From Micromonospora sp. LH3U1 (lineage in GTDB: Bacteria > Actinomycetota > Actinomycetes > Mycobacteriales > Micromonosporaceae), in assembly GCF_028475105.1 (NCBI RefSeq), contig NZ_CP116936.1, positions 4,463,501 through 4,527,500 of the forward strand: a DNA stretch of 64,000 bases, given 5' to 3'. The translations under genes and the position numbers were made by a program. Positions 8,185 through 15,219 of the stretch are shown here, piece by piece; positions within the stretch are counted from its first letter, which is position 1; every line of letters starts with the position of its first letter. Below the pieces are notes generated by a model that was not told the DNA's origin, did not search any database, and saw only the letters and a list, made by a program, of their open reading frames with translations.

Positions 8185-8814
8185 TCACTCGGGCGGCGTG
8201 GCCCCCGACTGCTCGCTCACCATGTACGTCGCGTACCAGTCGGGCCAGTTGTCGTCCCGCTCGCCGGTGCGCTCTTCGTGCTCACCGTGGGCGGCGGCCG
8301 CGCGCCGAAGAGCGCTCGCCAGGTCGCTCGCGGAGCCGAACGACGTCAGGCCACCCTCGATGCGCCCGGGAAGCCTGGTCGTGATCTCCTGAATGAGCCA
8401 GGTGTTGCCGTCCGGGTCGCGGAGCGTGGCGCGCGAGAAGTAGCTGCGCCGCTCGGGGTCCAGCCCGGCGACCGGGCCGTCCGGGCTGACATGGAAGATC
8501 TCACCCACCTCGACACCGGCAGAGATCAGAGCGTTCCGGGCTGCCTCAAGGTCGGACACGATCAGGTACGCGCTGGCCGAACCGGGCGCCGCCGCCGTGA
8601 GCTCCGCATCGAACTGGAGCGAGCACCCGGAGCCGTGCGGCGTGAACTGGATGATGCCGGGTGGTGTCTGGTCGAGCCGCCAACCGAGGCGTTCGTAGAA
8701 CGCTTTCGCGCGGCCGACATCGGACACGGGGATGACGATCACCTCGAGCTTCACGTCGACGCTCTCGATGCTCGACGTGCCACTCGTGTCGCCCTGGGCA
8801 TCCTTCGGGCTCAT
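8185..8814 (-). CDS. VOC-family (glyoxalase/bleomycin-resistance) protein
   Basis: A 209-residue protein with one vicinal-oxygen-chelate fold at residues 20-140 (VIVIPVSDVGRAKAFYERLGW, ending at LRDPDGNTWLIQEI). A charged, Trp-containing extension follows (DDNWPDWYATYM). Members bind a divalent metal and act on small molecules or bind antibiotics, usually as dimers. Start 8814 is chosen because AGGGAGGCCCCG precedes that ATG; an in-frame ATG ten codons upstream lacks a site. The gene stands alone, with a strong hairpin after its stop. The extension is seen in other actinomycete VOC proteins. Substrate unknown. Confidence 0.85.
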   Translation of the reverse strand: MSPKDAQGDTSGTSSIESVDVKLEVIVIPVSDVGRAKAFYERLGWRLDQTPPGIIQFTPHGSGCSLQFDAELTAAAPGSASAYLIVSDLEAARNALISAGVEVGEIFHVSPDGPVAGLDPERRSYFSRATLRDPDGNTWLIQEITTRLPGRIEGGLTSFGSASDLASALRRAAAAHGEHEERTGERDDNWPDWYATYMVSEQSGATPPE

Positions 8815-8966
8815 CGGGGCCTCCCTGGCGTGCGTACGGCTCATGCGCTTGCCCGGCGTACTCGTGGATCTTCGGCCGGCGTGCCGCGACGGCCCCGAGC
8901 ACCACGCTACTGCTTGCGTCTTGGCCGGGGTGCCGCTCCGCGAGTTCGCCCGGCGAATGAGGCCGG

Positions 8967-9851
8967 CTAGAGCTCAGGGTGGCCGAAGAGCCCCGGCAGT
9001 CCACCGCTGTGCAGAAAGACCACCTTGTCGCCGCGCGGGAAGCTGCCGGCCAGCAGCGCGGCCATCGCCCGGCCGGTGTACGTCGGATCGAGGAAAATTC
9101 CCTCTTCGCGCGCGGTCGTCTCCAGCGCCGCCCGCACCGCGTCGGTGAGAGTGCGGTAACCCGTACCCACCTGCGAGCCGTCGATCCGCAGCGCACCTGG
9201 CTCGACCTCGCCGACGAGCAGCCCGGCGACGGTCGCCCGAGGGTCGGGCACGGCACCGACATCCACGCCGACCACCCGCTCGGCGCCCAGCTCACGCACC
9301 AGCCCGGCCATCGTTCCACCGGAGCCGAGCGCGACCACGACCTCGGTCCCGTCGATGTCCGGCACCTGGGCGCGCAGTTCCCGGCCGCAATCCACATAAG
9401 CCTGCGTCGATGCGGGCGAGGTGCCGCCGAACGGGATGACGTACGCCGATCGCTTCTCTGCCTCGATTGCCACCACCTCGGCGAGCGGGCTGTCCCCGCC
9501 CCAGACGATCTCCGCACCAGCGAGCTCGTCGAGCAGCAGGTTGCCACGCCGTTTCGTCGCGGGCGGACCGGCAAGCACCAGTACGCAGGCGAGGCCGAGC
9601 CGCGCGGCCGCGGCAGCGGTGAGCCGGGCATGGTTGCTCTGCGGCGCCCCCGAGGTGATCACGGTGGTGGCGCCGATGGCGACCGCCTCGGCGCAGGTGT
9701 ACTGCAGCTTGCGGATCTTGTTGCCACCTCCGCCGAGGCCGTTCAGGTCGTCGCGCTTGAACCAGAACTCGGCCAGCCCCAGCCGGGCGGCGAGCCGCGG
9801 CGCGGCCTCCAACGGTGTCGGCCAGGTACCGAGGGAAACGGGAGCGATCAT
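8967..9851 (-). CDS. D-cysteine desulfhydrase / ACC deaminase family PLP enzyme
   Basis: A 294-residue fold-type II PLP enzyme. The lysine that forms the Schiff base is K45 in GGGGNKIRKLQYT, followed by SGAPQSNHARLTAAAAARLG, the substrate-carboxylate loop of this family. A Gly-rich phosphate-binding loop occurs near VVALGSGGTMAGL. The family includes D-cysteine desulfhydrase (releasing sulfide, ammonia and pyruvate) and ACC deaminase. Closeness to the sulfonate operon makes a sulfur role plausible, but the gene has its own transcription unit. The length, somewhat under the usual 330, is ordinary for actinomycete members. Confidence 0.85.
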   Translation of the reverse strand: MIAPVSLGTWPTPLEAAPRLAARLGLAEFWFKRDDLNGLGGGGNKIRKLQYTCAEAVAIGATTVITSGAPQSNHARLTAAAAARLGLACVLVLAGPPATKRRGNLLLDELAGAEIVWGGDSPLAEVVAIEAEKRSAYVIPFGGTSPASTQAYVDCGRELRAQVPDIDGTEVVVALGSGGTMAGLVRELGAERVVGVDVGAVPDPRATVAGLLVGEVEPGALRIDGSQVGTGYRTLTDAVRAALETTAREEGIFLDPTYTGRAMAALLAGSFPRGDKVVFLHSGGLPGLFGHPEL

Positions 9852-9920
9852 CCGTGCAGCTAACCACTCCGCTGCCCTTCATGCAGCTCCTCGACCGACC
9901 CCGCCTCGTGACACGGACCG

Positions 9921-10469
9921 CTATGCCCGACGCGTCCGCGCAGCGTGGGCTGCTGCTCGCGGCAGAGGACCGACGTCCGAGTGGCGACCGGGGCGGAGCG
10001 CGGCGTGCCGCTGCCCGGGACCGGCGCCGTCGCGAGCGGCGAGCGAATCCGCCACCACTCCGGTAGCGAACGCATAGATGGACTTGTGCAACACGTCGAC
10101 GGCGAGTTCCGGGCGTGGCCAGGTCTGCGGTGGTGCACCCACACCGGTGGCGTTCTCCAGGATCTGATCGTTGGCCAGTCGCAGCACCGTGAACATTCCG
10201 GAAGCCCATGCGCCCCGCAGCCCGGCCTGCGCCATGACACTGCGCAGCACGCCGACCAACGCGCCCTGACCGTAGTGCATCGCCAGGTTCTGCCACCGCG
10301 GTTGCTGCCCCGGGGATTCCGGCAGGCCGGCCAGCCGTACCAGAACGTGGGCCGGCACATACGAGTCGGGTCGGCCTGTCACCCGCTGTTCAATCTTCTC
10401 GGCAGCCGTCATCACCGCCGCGCCCACCAGACCCGCTGTCAGTCCCTGCCACACGGCTCGCTTCAGCAT
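9921..10469 (-). CDS. Hypothetical membrane-associated protein
   Basis: A 182-residue protein starting with an amphipathic hydrophobic segment (LKRAVWQGLTAGLVGAAVMTA, residues 2-22). Further weakly hydrophobic helices include YGQGALVGVLRSVMAQAGLRG and a segment around SIYAFATGVVADSLAA, with a charged C-terminus. The N-terminus recalls DUF1440-like small membrane proteins with a GLxxGxxG pattern, but I cannot assign it firmly. It is divergent from the STAS/ferritin operon and shares its 211-nt upstream region. Function unknown. Confidence 0.6.
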   Translation of the reverse strand: MLKRAVWQGLTAGLVGAAVMTAAEKIEQRVTGRPDSYVPAHVLVRLAGLPESPGQQPRWQNLAMHYGQGALVGVLRSVMAQAGLRGAWASGMFTVLRLANDQILENATGVGAPPQTWPRPELAVDVLHKSIYAFATGVVADSLAARDGAGPGQRHAALRPGRHSDVGPLPRAAAHAARTRRA

Positions 10470-10558
10470 GGTGAGGCCCTACCCGCCGGGCGGGCACCCA
10501 TACCCCCGTCCCCGCCCAACCCTGAGCGTCAGCCGATCTCGGTCCCGGCAGCGGTTTG

Positions 10559-10583
10559 GTTTACGACCTTTCGTGGCGGGTAG
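10559..10583 (+). promoter_or_regulatory. SigB/SigF-like stress promoter before the STAS-ferritin-hemerythrin operon
   Basis: GTTT at 10559-10562 and GGGTAG at 10578-10583 are separated by 15 nt. This fits the GTTT-N(14-17)-GGGTA consensus known for mycobacterial SigF and Streptomyces SigB group promoters. Initiation would fall near 10590, giving a leader of about 90 nt before the GTG at 10681. The match was read by eye. The operon's content (anti-anti-sigma-type STAS and iron/oxygen proteins) makes stress control plausible. Confidence 0.5.
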
Positions 10584-10680
10584 GGACGCTATCGGGTCAA
10601 GACATGCGCCCTCCAGTGGTCAACCCTGCCTCGCGCGCACGCGGCGGGCGGGCCACCCCCCTCAAGGGCGGAGGCAGCAT

Positions 10681-11193
10681 GTGACAGACCAGGCACCCCT
10701 TCTCCAGCCGCTGCGACACGGCCCCCAGTTCGATCACCGGACCGCCCACACCGGGCCCATCATGTCCCTGACGTTGATCCGCGACGGCTCCTTCAGCCTG
10801 ATCAGCGCTGCCGGAGAAATCGACATGAGCAACGCCCACCTGCTCACCGAACTGGTGGAATTCCTCTGCCGCGCACCCGCGCCACTGATCACGGTGGATC
10901 TGTCGGCGGTCCGCTTCTTCGGCGCGCACGGCATCAGCGCTCTGCTCAGGGCCAGCCAGGAGGTTGCCTGGGCCCGGGGACGGCTGACGCTTCGCGCTCC
11001 CTCGCCGTTCGTTCTCCGTGTCCTCGGCGTGGCCGGGGTGATGCGGCACCTCGAACTTGACGTCACGTCGACACCAGCCCGCGCTCCGATCACCCGAGTG
11101 CGCGGCCCACATCCCCCAACAAAGGAGAGACATGTTCAATCCACTGGACCACAAGGGGATTCCACTCGAGAGCCAGATTCGCAACTGGCGTGA
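10681..11193 (+). CDS. STAS-domain protein lacking the phosphoacceptor serine
   Basis: A 170-residue protein with a STAS domain at residues 28-130 (SLTLIRDGSFSLISAAGEID through RVLGVAGVMRHLEL). In anti-sigma-factor antagonists the loop reads DSSG with a phosphorylatable serine; here it is FFGAHGISAL, so DSS is replaced by GAH. It may therefore be a constitutive or non-phosphorylated partner. The GTG start follows GGGCGGAGGCAGCAT; an ATG at 10762 is a shorter alternative. Its C-terminal 20 codons overlap the ferritin-like gene by 62 nt, an unusually long overlap that ties the two together. A stress-type promoter lies about 100 nt upstream. Confidence 0.8.
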   Translation: MTDQAPLLQPLRHGPQFDHRTAHTGPIMSLTLIRDGSFSLISAAGEIDMSNAHLLTELVEFLCRAPAPLITVDLSAVRFFGAHGISALLRASQEVAWARGRLTLRAPSPFVLRVLGVAGVMRHLELDVTSTPARAPITRVRGPHPPTKERHVQSTGPQGDSTREPDSQLA

Positions 11194-12346
11194 ACTGAAC
11201 GTCGAGCCGATCGACCCGGAGGCGGTCGACCCGTACACCCGGTGTCGGATCATCACGATGAACGGCATCGAGGTCGAGGCGATCAACTTCCAGCACCAGT
11301 TCGCCCGGAACTGCCCGGACCAGGAGGTCCGCCGGCAGCTCGCCTACGTCCGGTACGTGGAGAGCCAGCAGCAGCGGGTGGTGAACTGGTTGCTACCCGG
11401 CGTCGCCAGTGTGCTCGAGACGACGCTCGGCTACGAGCAGGTGGCCGTCGACCTCACCGCCTGGGTGGCCCGGCACGAGCCCGACCCCTACCTGAAGCAG
11501 GCGTACGAATTCGGCGTGCTGGAGGACTTCGACCACCTGTACCGCTACGCCAACCTCTACGAGATGGTCGAGCGACGCAAGGCGGAGAAGATTGTCGACG
11601 GCCTCACCGAGGTCATGCCGGGCCGGCCGACGGTCCAGGAGCACCGGCATCCCTTCGACGAGGTCCGCACCCCGTACGACCGCAACTCGGTGGACCCACG
11701 CTCCAAGCTGCACGCGTTGACGATCCTCTCGGCCGAGCAGCAGGTGATGTTCTACTACATGAACGTCGGCCCGCAGTACATGGAACCGATCGCGCGCCAG
11801 CTCTACCAGGAGATCAGCCTGATCGAGCAGGAGCACGTCACCCACTACGAGTCCCTGCTGGACCCGGGTGAGAACTGGTGGGAGAGGCTGGTCACCCACG
11901 AGTACAACGAGTGCTGGCTCTACTACTCCTTCCTGCAGCAGGAGAGCGACCCCCGGATCAAGGCGGTCTGGGAGCTGCACCTGCAGATGGAGTTGGCTCA
12001 CCTCCAGCAGGCCGCCGACCTGCTGCGCCGGCACGACGGCCGGGAGCCCGAGGAGATTGTCGGCTCTGTCGGTCTGCCCGAACCGCTGACCTTCGAGCCC
12101 AACAAGGACTACCTGCGCCACCTGCTGGCCACCCAGATCGACGCGACCAAGCTCGGCGAGGGCTACGTCACCGACGCCCACGAGCGCTTCGAGTGGATGC
12201 AGCAGCAACTGCACGACGGCCAGAAGCCGCCAAGCGAGCAGGTCATCGACATGCACCGGGAACGCTTCGGCGACGAGTACCGCATTGAGACCGAGGGGCC
12301 GCACCCGATCGAGGGCCTGCGCGCCAAGGGAGGCAGCCATGCCTGA
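11132..12346 (+). CDS. Ferritin-like superfamily protein, putative diiron
   Basis: A 404-residue all-helical protein. Two ExxH motifs characteristic of diiron four-helix bundles are visible: EQEH at residues 232-235 and ELAH at 287-290, with further acidic ligands nearby (YQEISL, THEYNE). A similar N-terminal helical half carries LEDFDHLYR near residue 130. It could store iron or act as an oxidase or reductase of oxygen species. Start ATG 11132 follows AAAGGAGAGAC; longer frames lack a site. It overlaps the STAS gene upstream and the hemerythrin gene downstream by 8 nt. The pairing with hemerythrin suggests an O2/iron-handling unit. Confidence 0.8.
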   Translation: MFNPLDHKGIPLESQIRNWRELNVEPIDPEAVDPYTRCRIITMNGIEVEAINFQHQFARNCPDQEVRRQLAYVRYVESQQQRVVNWLLPGVASVLETTLGYEQVAVDLTAWVARHEPDPYLKQAYEFGVLEDFDHLYRYANLYEMVERRKAEKIVDGLTEVMPGRPTVQEHRHPFDEVRTPYDRNSVDPRSKLHALTILSAEQQVMFYYMNVGPQYMEPIARQLYQEISLIEQEHVTHYESLLDPGENWWERLVTHEYNECWLYYSFLQQESDPRIKAVWELHLQMELAHLQQAADLLRRHDGREPEEIVGSVGLPEPLTFEPNKDYLRHLLATQIDATKLGEGYVTDAHERFEWMQQQLHDGQKPPSEQVIDMHRERFGDEYRIETEGPHPIEGLRAKGGSHA

Positions 12347-12920
12347 CACCGGCACCCCGACCACTCCCGGCCCCCAGGAGGATGTCGTCGACCTGCTGCT
12401 CGCCCAGCACGCCCAGATCGAGCAGCTCTTCCTGCTGGTCATCGGCAGCACCGGCGACACCCGGCGCGACGCCTTCGACGAGTTGGTCAAAGTCCTCGCC
12501 GCGCACGAGACTGCCGAGGAAGAGGTTGTCCACCCACTCGCCCGTACGCTGCCCGGCGGGGGTGGCGACGCCATGGTCGACGACCGGCTCGACGAGGAGC
12601 GGCAGGCGAAGGAGACGCTGCAGACCTTGATCGCTGGCGGCGTGGACGCCGACGGCTTCGACACCGGCATCATCCTGCTGCGCGACGCCGTGCTCGTGCA
12701 CGCCCGGTACGAGGAGCGCTACGAGTTCCCCCAGCTCCGCCAGCACGTCCCGTCCGGCCGGCTGCGCAGCCTCGCCACAGCCGTCCGGGCGGCGGAAGCG
12801 TCCGCTCCGACGCGGCCACATCCCAGCGCCCAGTCGGCCAAGGGCAACCTGGCCGCTGGTCCGGTGCTGGCGGTCATCGACCGGGTACGCGACGCAGTGC
12901 GGAAGCCGTCGGACAGCTGA
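12339..12920 (+). CDS. Hemerythrin HHE-domain protein
   Basis: A 193-residue protein with an HHE hemerythrin domain at residues 12-150. Putative ligands for an oxo-bridged diiron site are the His in LLAQHAQIE, the pair in AAHETAEEEVVHP, a Glu in EERQAKETL and VHARYEERYEFP. The C-terminal 50 residues are a Pro/Ala-rich tail ending in a basic helix. Start ATG 12339 has AAGGGAGGCAGCC before it and overlaps the ferritin-like stop by 8 nt, so the two are translationally coupled. Such proteins bind or sense O2, NO or iron in the cytoplasm. Confidence 0.88.
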   Translation: MPDTGTPTTPGPQEDVVDLLLAQHAQIEQLFLLVIGSTGDTRRDAFDELVKVLAAHETAEEEVVHPLARTLPGGGGDAMVDDRLDEERQAKETLQTLIAGGVDADGFDTGIILLRDAVLVHARYEERYEFPQLRQHVPSGRLRSLATAVRAAEASAPTRPHPSAQSAKGNLAAGPVLAVIDRVRDAVRKPSDS

Positions 12921-12956
12921 CCCTGGGCGACCGGATCGTCCGCGCAGAGAGCCGAT

Positions 12957-12992
12957 GGGCCGCCCGCCTCGTGCGAGCGGCCCTTCGGCCGC
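12957..12992. terminator. Hairpin between convergent hemerythrin and GAF-ANTAR genes
   Basis: GCGGCC (12977-12982) and GGCCGC (12987-12992) form a perfect 6-bp stem with a CTTC loop. An alternative fold pairs GGGCCGC (12957-12963) with GCGGCCC (12977-12983). The element sits between two genes that converge, 12920 and 13030, and could end transcription from either side. Confidence 0.5.
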
Positions 12993-13029
12993 ACAGTGCC
13001 CAGCTTCCTTTGATCAGCTGAGCCGACAC

Positions 13030-13743
13030 TCAGACCCGAGTGTGTCGAACTGCCCGGGCGACAAGGGCCTCAGCGACGTCGCGTACCTTTCGATTGGTGT
13101 CCTGAGAGATCTTCGACAGCAGCGCGAACGCCTCCTCCGGCGAGCACCGTCGGTCCCCCATGATGATCCCCTTGGCCTGCTCGATCACCGCGCGATTCCG
13201 CATCGCCTCCTGCATCTGCGCCGCTAGCGTGGCGGCGGTGTCGTACAGGTGCGCGTTGGCCAGCGCCACCGCCGCGTACGCGGCGAAGCCCTCCGCGCTG
13301 GCGATCGATGGCGGATCGAAGGCATTCGTCGAGTCGCCGTAGACGTTGAGCCCACCCACCACCGATCCCTGAATCGGGAGCCCGATCGACAGGGAACTTC
13401 CCACCCCGACGGTTCGAGCCTTCGCCGCCCATGCCGGCCAACGCCGCTCGGCGGCCATGTCCGGCACCGAGACGGTGTCGCCGCTGGCGGAGGCATCCAG
13501 GCAGGGACCCCGGTGCTGCTCGTACTGCCACTCGTCCAACTCGCGGGCCACGTCGCCGGTGAATGCCGCGGTCCAACTGTCCCGACCTCGGACCAGAGTG
13601 ACCGACACCTCCATGGCCCCGGGGACGCTTCGGTTGGCAAGCTCGGCGATCCGGCGCAGCATGTCGTCGAGGCTGATTTCGTCGAGCCTGACCCGGCCCA
13701 GCTCGGCCAACGCATCGACGTGATCCACAGTCGGCCGCATCAT
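13030..13743 (-). CDS. GAF-ANTAR RNA-binding antiterminator
   Basis: A 237-residue cytoplasmic regulator. An N-terminal GAF sensor (about residues 18-160, with WQYEQHRGPCLDA and SLSIGLPIQGSVVGGLNVY) is followed by an ANTAR domain (about 170-232, with MRNRAVIEQAKGIIM and AFALLSKISQDTNRKVRDVA). ANTAR proteins bind paired hairpins in nascent RNA and prevent termination. ATG 13743 is chosen for the GAGGGA about 10 nt upstream; a GTG ten codons earlier is an alternative. A GTGT-N15-GGGTAG promoter-like element and a 12-bp direct repeat lie upstream, so stress-sigma control is likely. The GAF ligand is unknown. Confidence 0.88.
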   Translation of the reverse strand: MMRPTVDHVDALAELGRVRLDEISLDDMLRRIAELANRSVPGAMEVSVTLVRGRDSWTAAFTGDVARELDEWQYEQHRGPCLDASASGDTVSVPDMAAERRWPAWAAKARTVGVGSSLSIGLPIQGSVVGGLNVYGDSTNAFDPPSIASAEGFAAYAAVALANAHLYDTAATLAAQMQEAMRNRAVIEQAKGIIMGDRRCSPEEAFALLSKISQDTNRKVRDVAEALVARAVRHTRV

Positions 13744-13786
13744 CGCAGTAGATCCCTCTCGGTCGGTGTCCACCGGAGTCGGGTTC

Positions 13787-13821
13787 CTACCCCTGAGTCA
13801 CCCATTCACACCCCTGACTCA
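13787..13821 (-). promoter_or_regulatory. SigB/SigF-like promoter embedded in 12-bp direct repeats
   Basis: On the minus strand GTGT (13811-13808) and GGGTAG (13792-13787) are 15 nt apart, a spacing shared with the element before the STAS-ferritin operon. On the plus strand ACCCCTGA(G/C)TCA occurs twice, at 13789-13800 and 13810-13821, a 21-bp period equal to two helical turns. The repeats overlap both promoter boxes, so a regulator bound there would compete with polymerase. Confidence 0.45.
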
Positions 13822-13847
13822 GAGCGTCGCGGACAGTCAGCGACCCG

Positions 13848-14975
13848 TCACACAGAGCCAACAAACTGGCTGACGTGGTAGGCGGTGCTGCGGCCGTCCG
13901 GCGTACGAGTCCACTTCGAGACCATCAGGTGCAGATCGTCGGCGTTGCGACTCGACCAGGGATGGATGAACCCGCCGTAGAGTGCGGGCTCCTGCCAGCT
14001 CGTCACCTGGATCTTCTCCGCCGTCCATACACGATCGGGTCCGGGCGCGGTCCGGGTGACCAGGCACCCGTTCTGGCAATTCAGGTATGACATCACCCAG
14101 GTCCCATCGCTGAGCCGGCGCACCGACGGCTCACCGAAGCGACCGGTGAGGATGGGCGTGCAGGGCCGTCCCCAGCCCCAGTTCGTACCGTTCCAGCCCC
14201 ACCCCTCGTACGACTCGGGGTAGAACAGGCGGTCCCACCGGACGCGACGCAGCATCATCGGACCGTCCTGCCGTCCTGACCGTACCGAGAAGACGTAGAC
14301 GTGGTCGCCGTCCCGCTGCATGGTCCACATCTGGAACGGGTCCCTGTTGTCCGGGCTGTTCCACCACTTGAGCGGCGTACGGGTGAAGTCGTTGCCGTTG
14401 TCGGAGAAGGCCAGCCCCGCGTAGCGGGACTTCCACTGCGGCCCGGCCGGGCCGGCGGAGTTCCAGTTCTCGATGCTCATGTAGGAAATGACCTGCCGAC
14501 CGGTCTCCGGAAAGCTGATTCCGTCGTTGGGGATGACGGTCACCTCCGCAAGGCCGTCGATGCCGATGCCGTGGTGGCCGTTGTGCATCAGTTCCGGCGC
14601 ACGTCCGTTGCCGGCAACCCGCGCCGCGCTGTCGAAGACCACTCCACCCGGTGCGCCGGGGTGGACGCCGGAACGCAACATGACCGGTGACCGCCAGTCG
14701 TTGGGCAATGGCGGGCCCTCCGGCCACGGGGTGTTGAAGGTGTCGCCGAAGAGGTAGCCGATGGACCCGTTCTCAAGCACGTAGGGGATGCCCAGGTCGG
14801 TGCCCGCCACCCGCCAGCGGCTGTTGGTGTCGAGGTCCGCGCCGGTCAACCGCTTCTTCCACACCGCCGCCTGGGCCGGAGCGGCCGTTGTCATGACGGT
14901 GCCCACAGCACCGACCGCGCTGGCTGCGCCTATCGCGGCGGCGCGACCGAGGAGCGAGCGACGACGCATACCCAT
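13848..14975 (-). CDS. Tat-exported DUF4185-like secreted protein
   Basis: A 375-residue secreted protein. The N-terminus carries a twin-arginine signal (MRRRSLLGRAAAIGAASAVG) ending near an AQA|A cleavage site at about residue 37. The mature part is rich in Trp, Tyr and Asn with beta-propeller-like motifs (GYLFGDTFNTPW, VISYMSIENWN, RFGEPSVRRLSDGTWVMSY). This resembles DUF4185 proteins, which have a five-bladed glycosidase-like fold, but no activity is established. Start ATG 14975 follows AGGAAAGGGCAGCC. A near-consensus promoter lies upstream at 15038-15067. It diverges from the three FG-GAP-tailed wall hydrolases, suggesting a related extracellular polysaccharide target. Confidence 0.82.
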   Translation of the reverse strand: MGMRRRSLLGRAAAIGAASAVGAVGTVMTTAAPAQAAVWKKRLTGADLDTNSRWRVAGTDLGIPYVLENGSIGYLFGDTFNTPWPEGPPLPNDWRSPVMLRSGVHPGAPGGVVFDSAARVAGNGRAPELMHNGHHGIGIDGLAEVTVIPNDGISFPETGRQVISYMSIENWNSAGPAGPQWKSRYAGLAFSDNGNDFTRTPLKWWNSPDNRDPFQMWTMQRDGDHVYVFSVRSGRQDGPMMLRRVRWDRLFYPESYEGWGWNGTNWGWGRPCTPILTGRFGEPSVRRLSDGTWVMSYLNCQNGCLVTRTAPGPDRVWTAEKIQVTSWQEPALYGGFIHPWSSRNADDLHLMVSKWTRTPDGRSTAYHVSQFVGSV

Positions 14976-15037
14976 GGCTGCCCTTTCCTGTCGCACTCGT
15001 GTGGCCACGGTGCACGGTTGGACACCGGTTGCGGGCG

Positions 15038-15067
15038 AGTAAACCTCGCGACAATCGTCGGTGTCAA
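15038..15067 (-). promoter_or_regulatory. Promoter of the DUF4185-like gene
   Basis: On the minus strand TTGACA (15067-15062) and TTTACT (15043-15038) are separated by 18 nt, a good match to a housekeeping sigma-70 promoter. Initiation would be near 15030, leaving a 5' leader of about 55 nt before the ATG at 14975. Confidence 0.6.
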
Positions 15068-15114
15068 TACCTGCCCGCGATGACCCAGGCATTGAAGGAT
15101 TTTTTCACCTTACA

Positions 15115-15143
15115 TTGACAGCGATCATCGTCCTGATGACACT
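15115..15143 (+). promoter_or_regulatory. Candidate promoter of the FG-GAP hydrolase operon
   Basis: TTGACA at 15115-15120 is followed after 17 nt by GACACT at 15138-15143. The -35 is perfect and the -10 is weak but keeps the A and T at its second and sixth positions. Initiation would be near 15150, 70 nt before the GTG of the first hydrolase. It sits in a locally A/T-richer stretch (run of six T at 15100-15105). Confidence 0.45.
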
Positions 15144-15219
15144 TTCAGCAATCGATTCCCGTGTCACAGGCGGTTGCGCGACGCCACCAGGCCGACCACC
15201 CGACCTCGCGAGGAGCATC

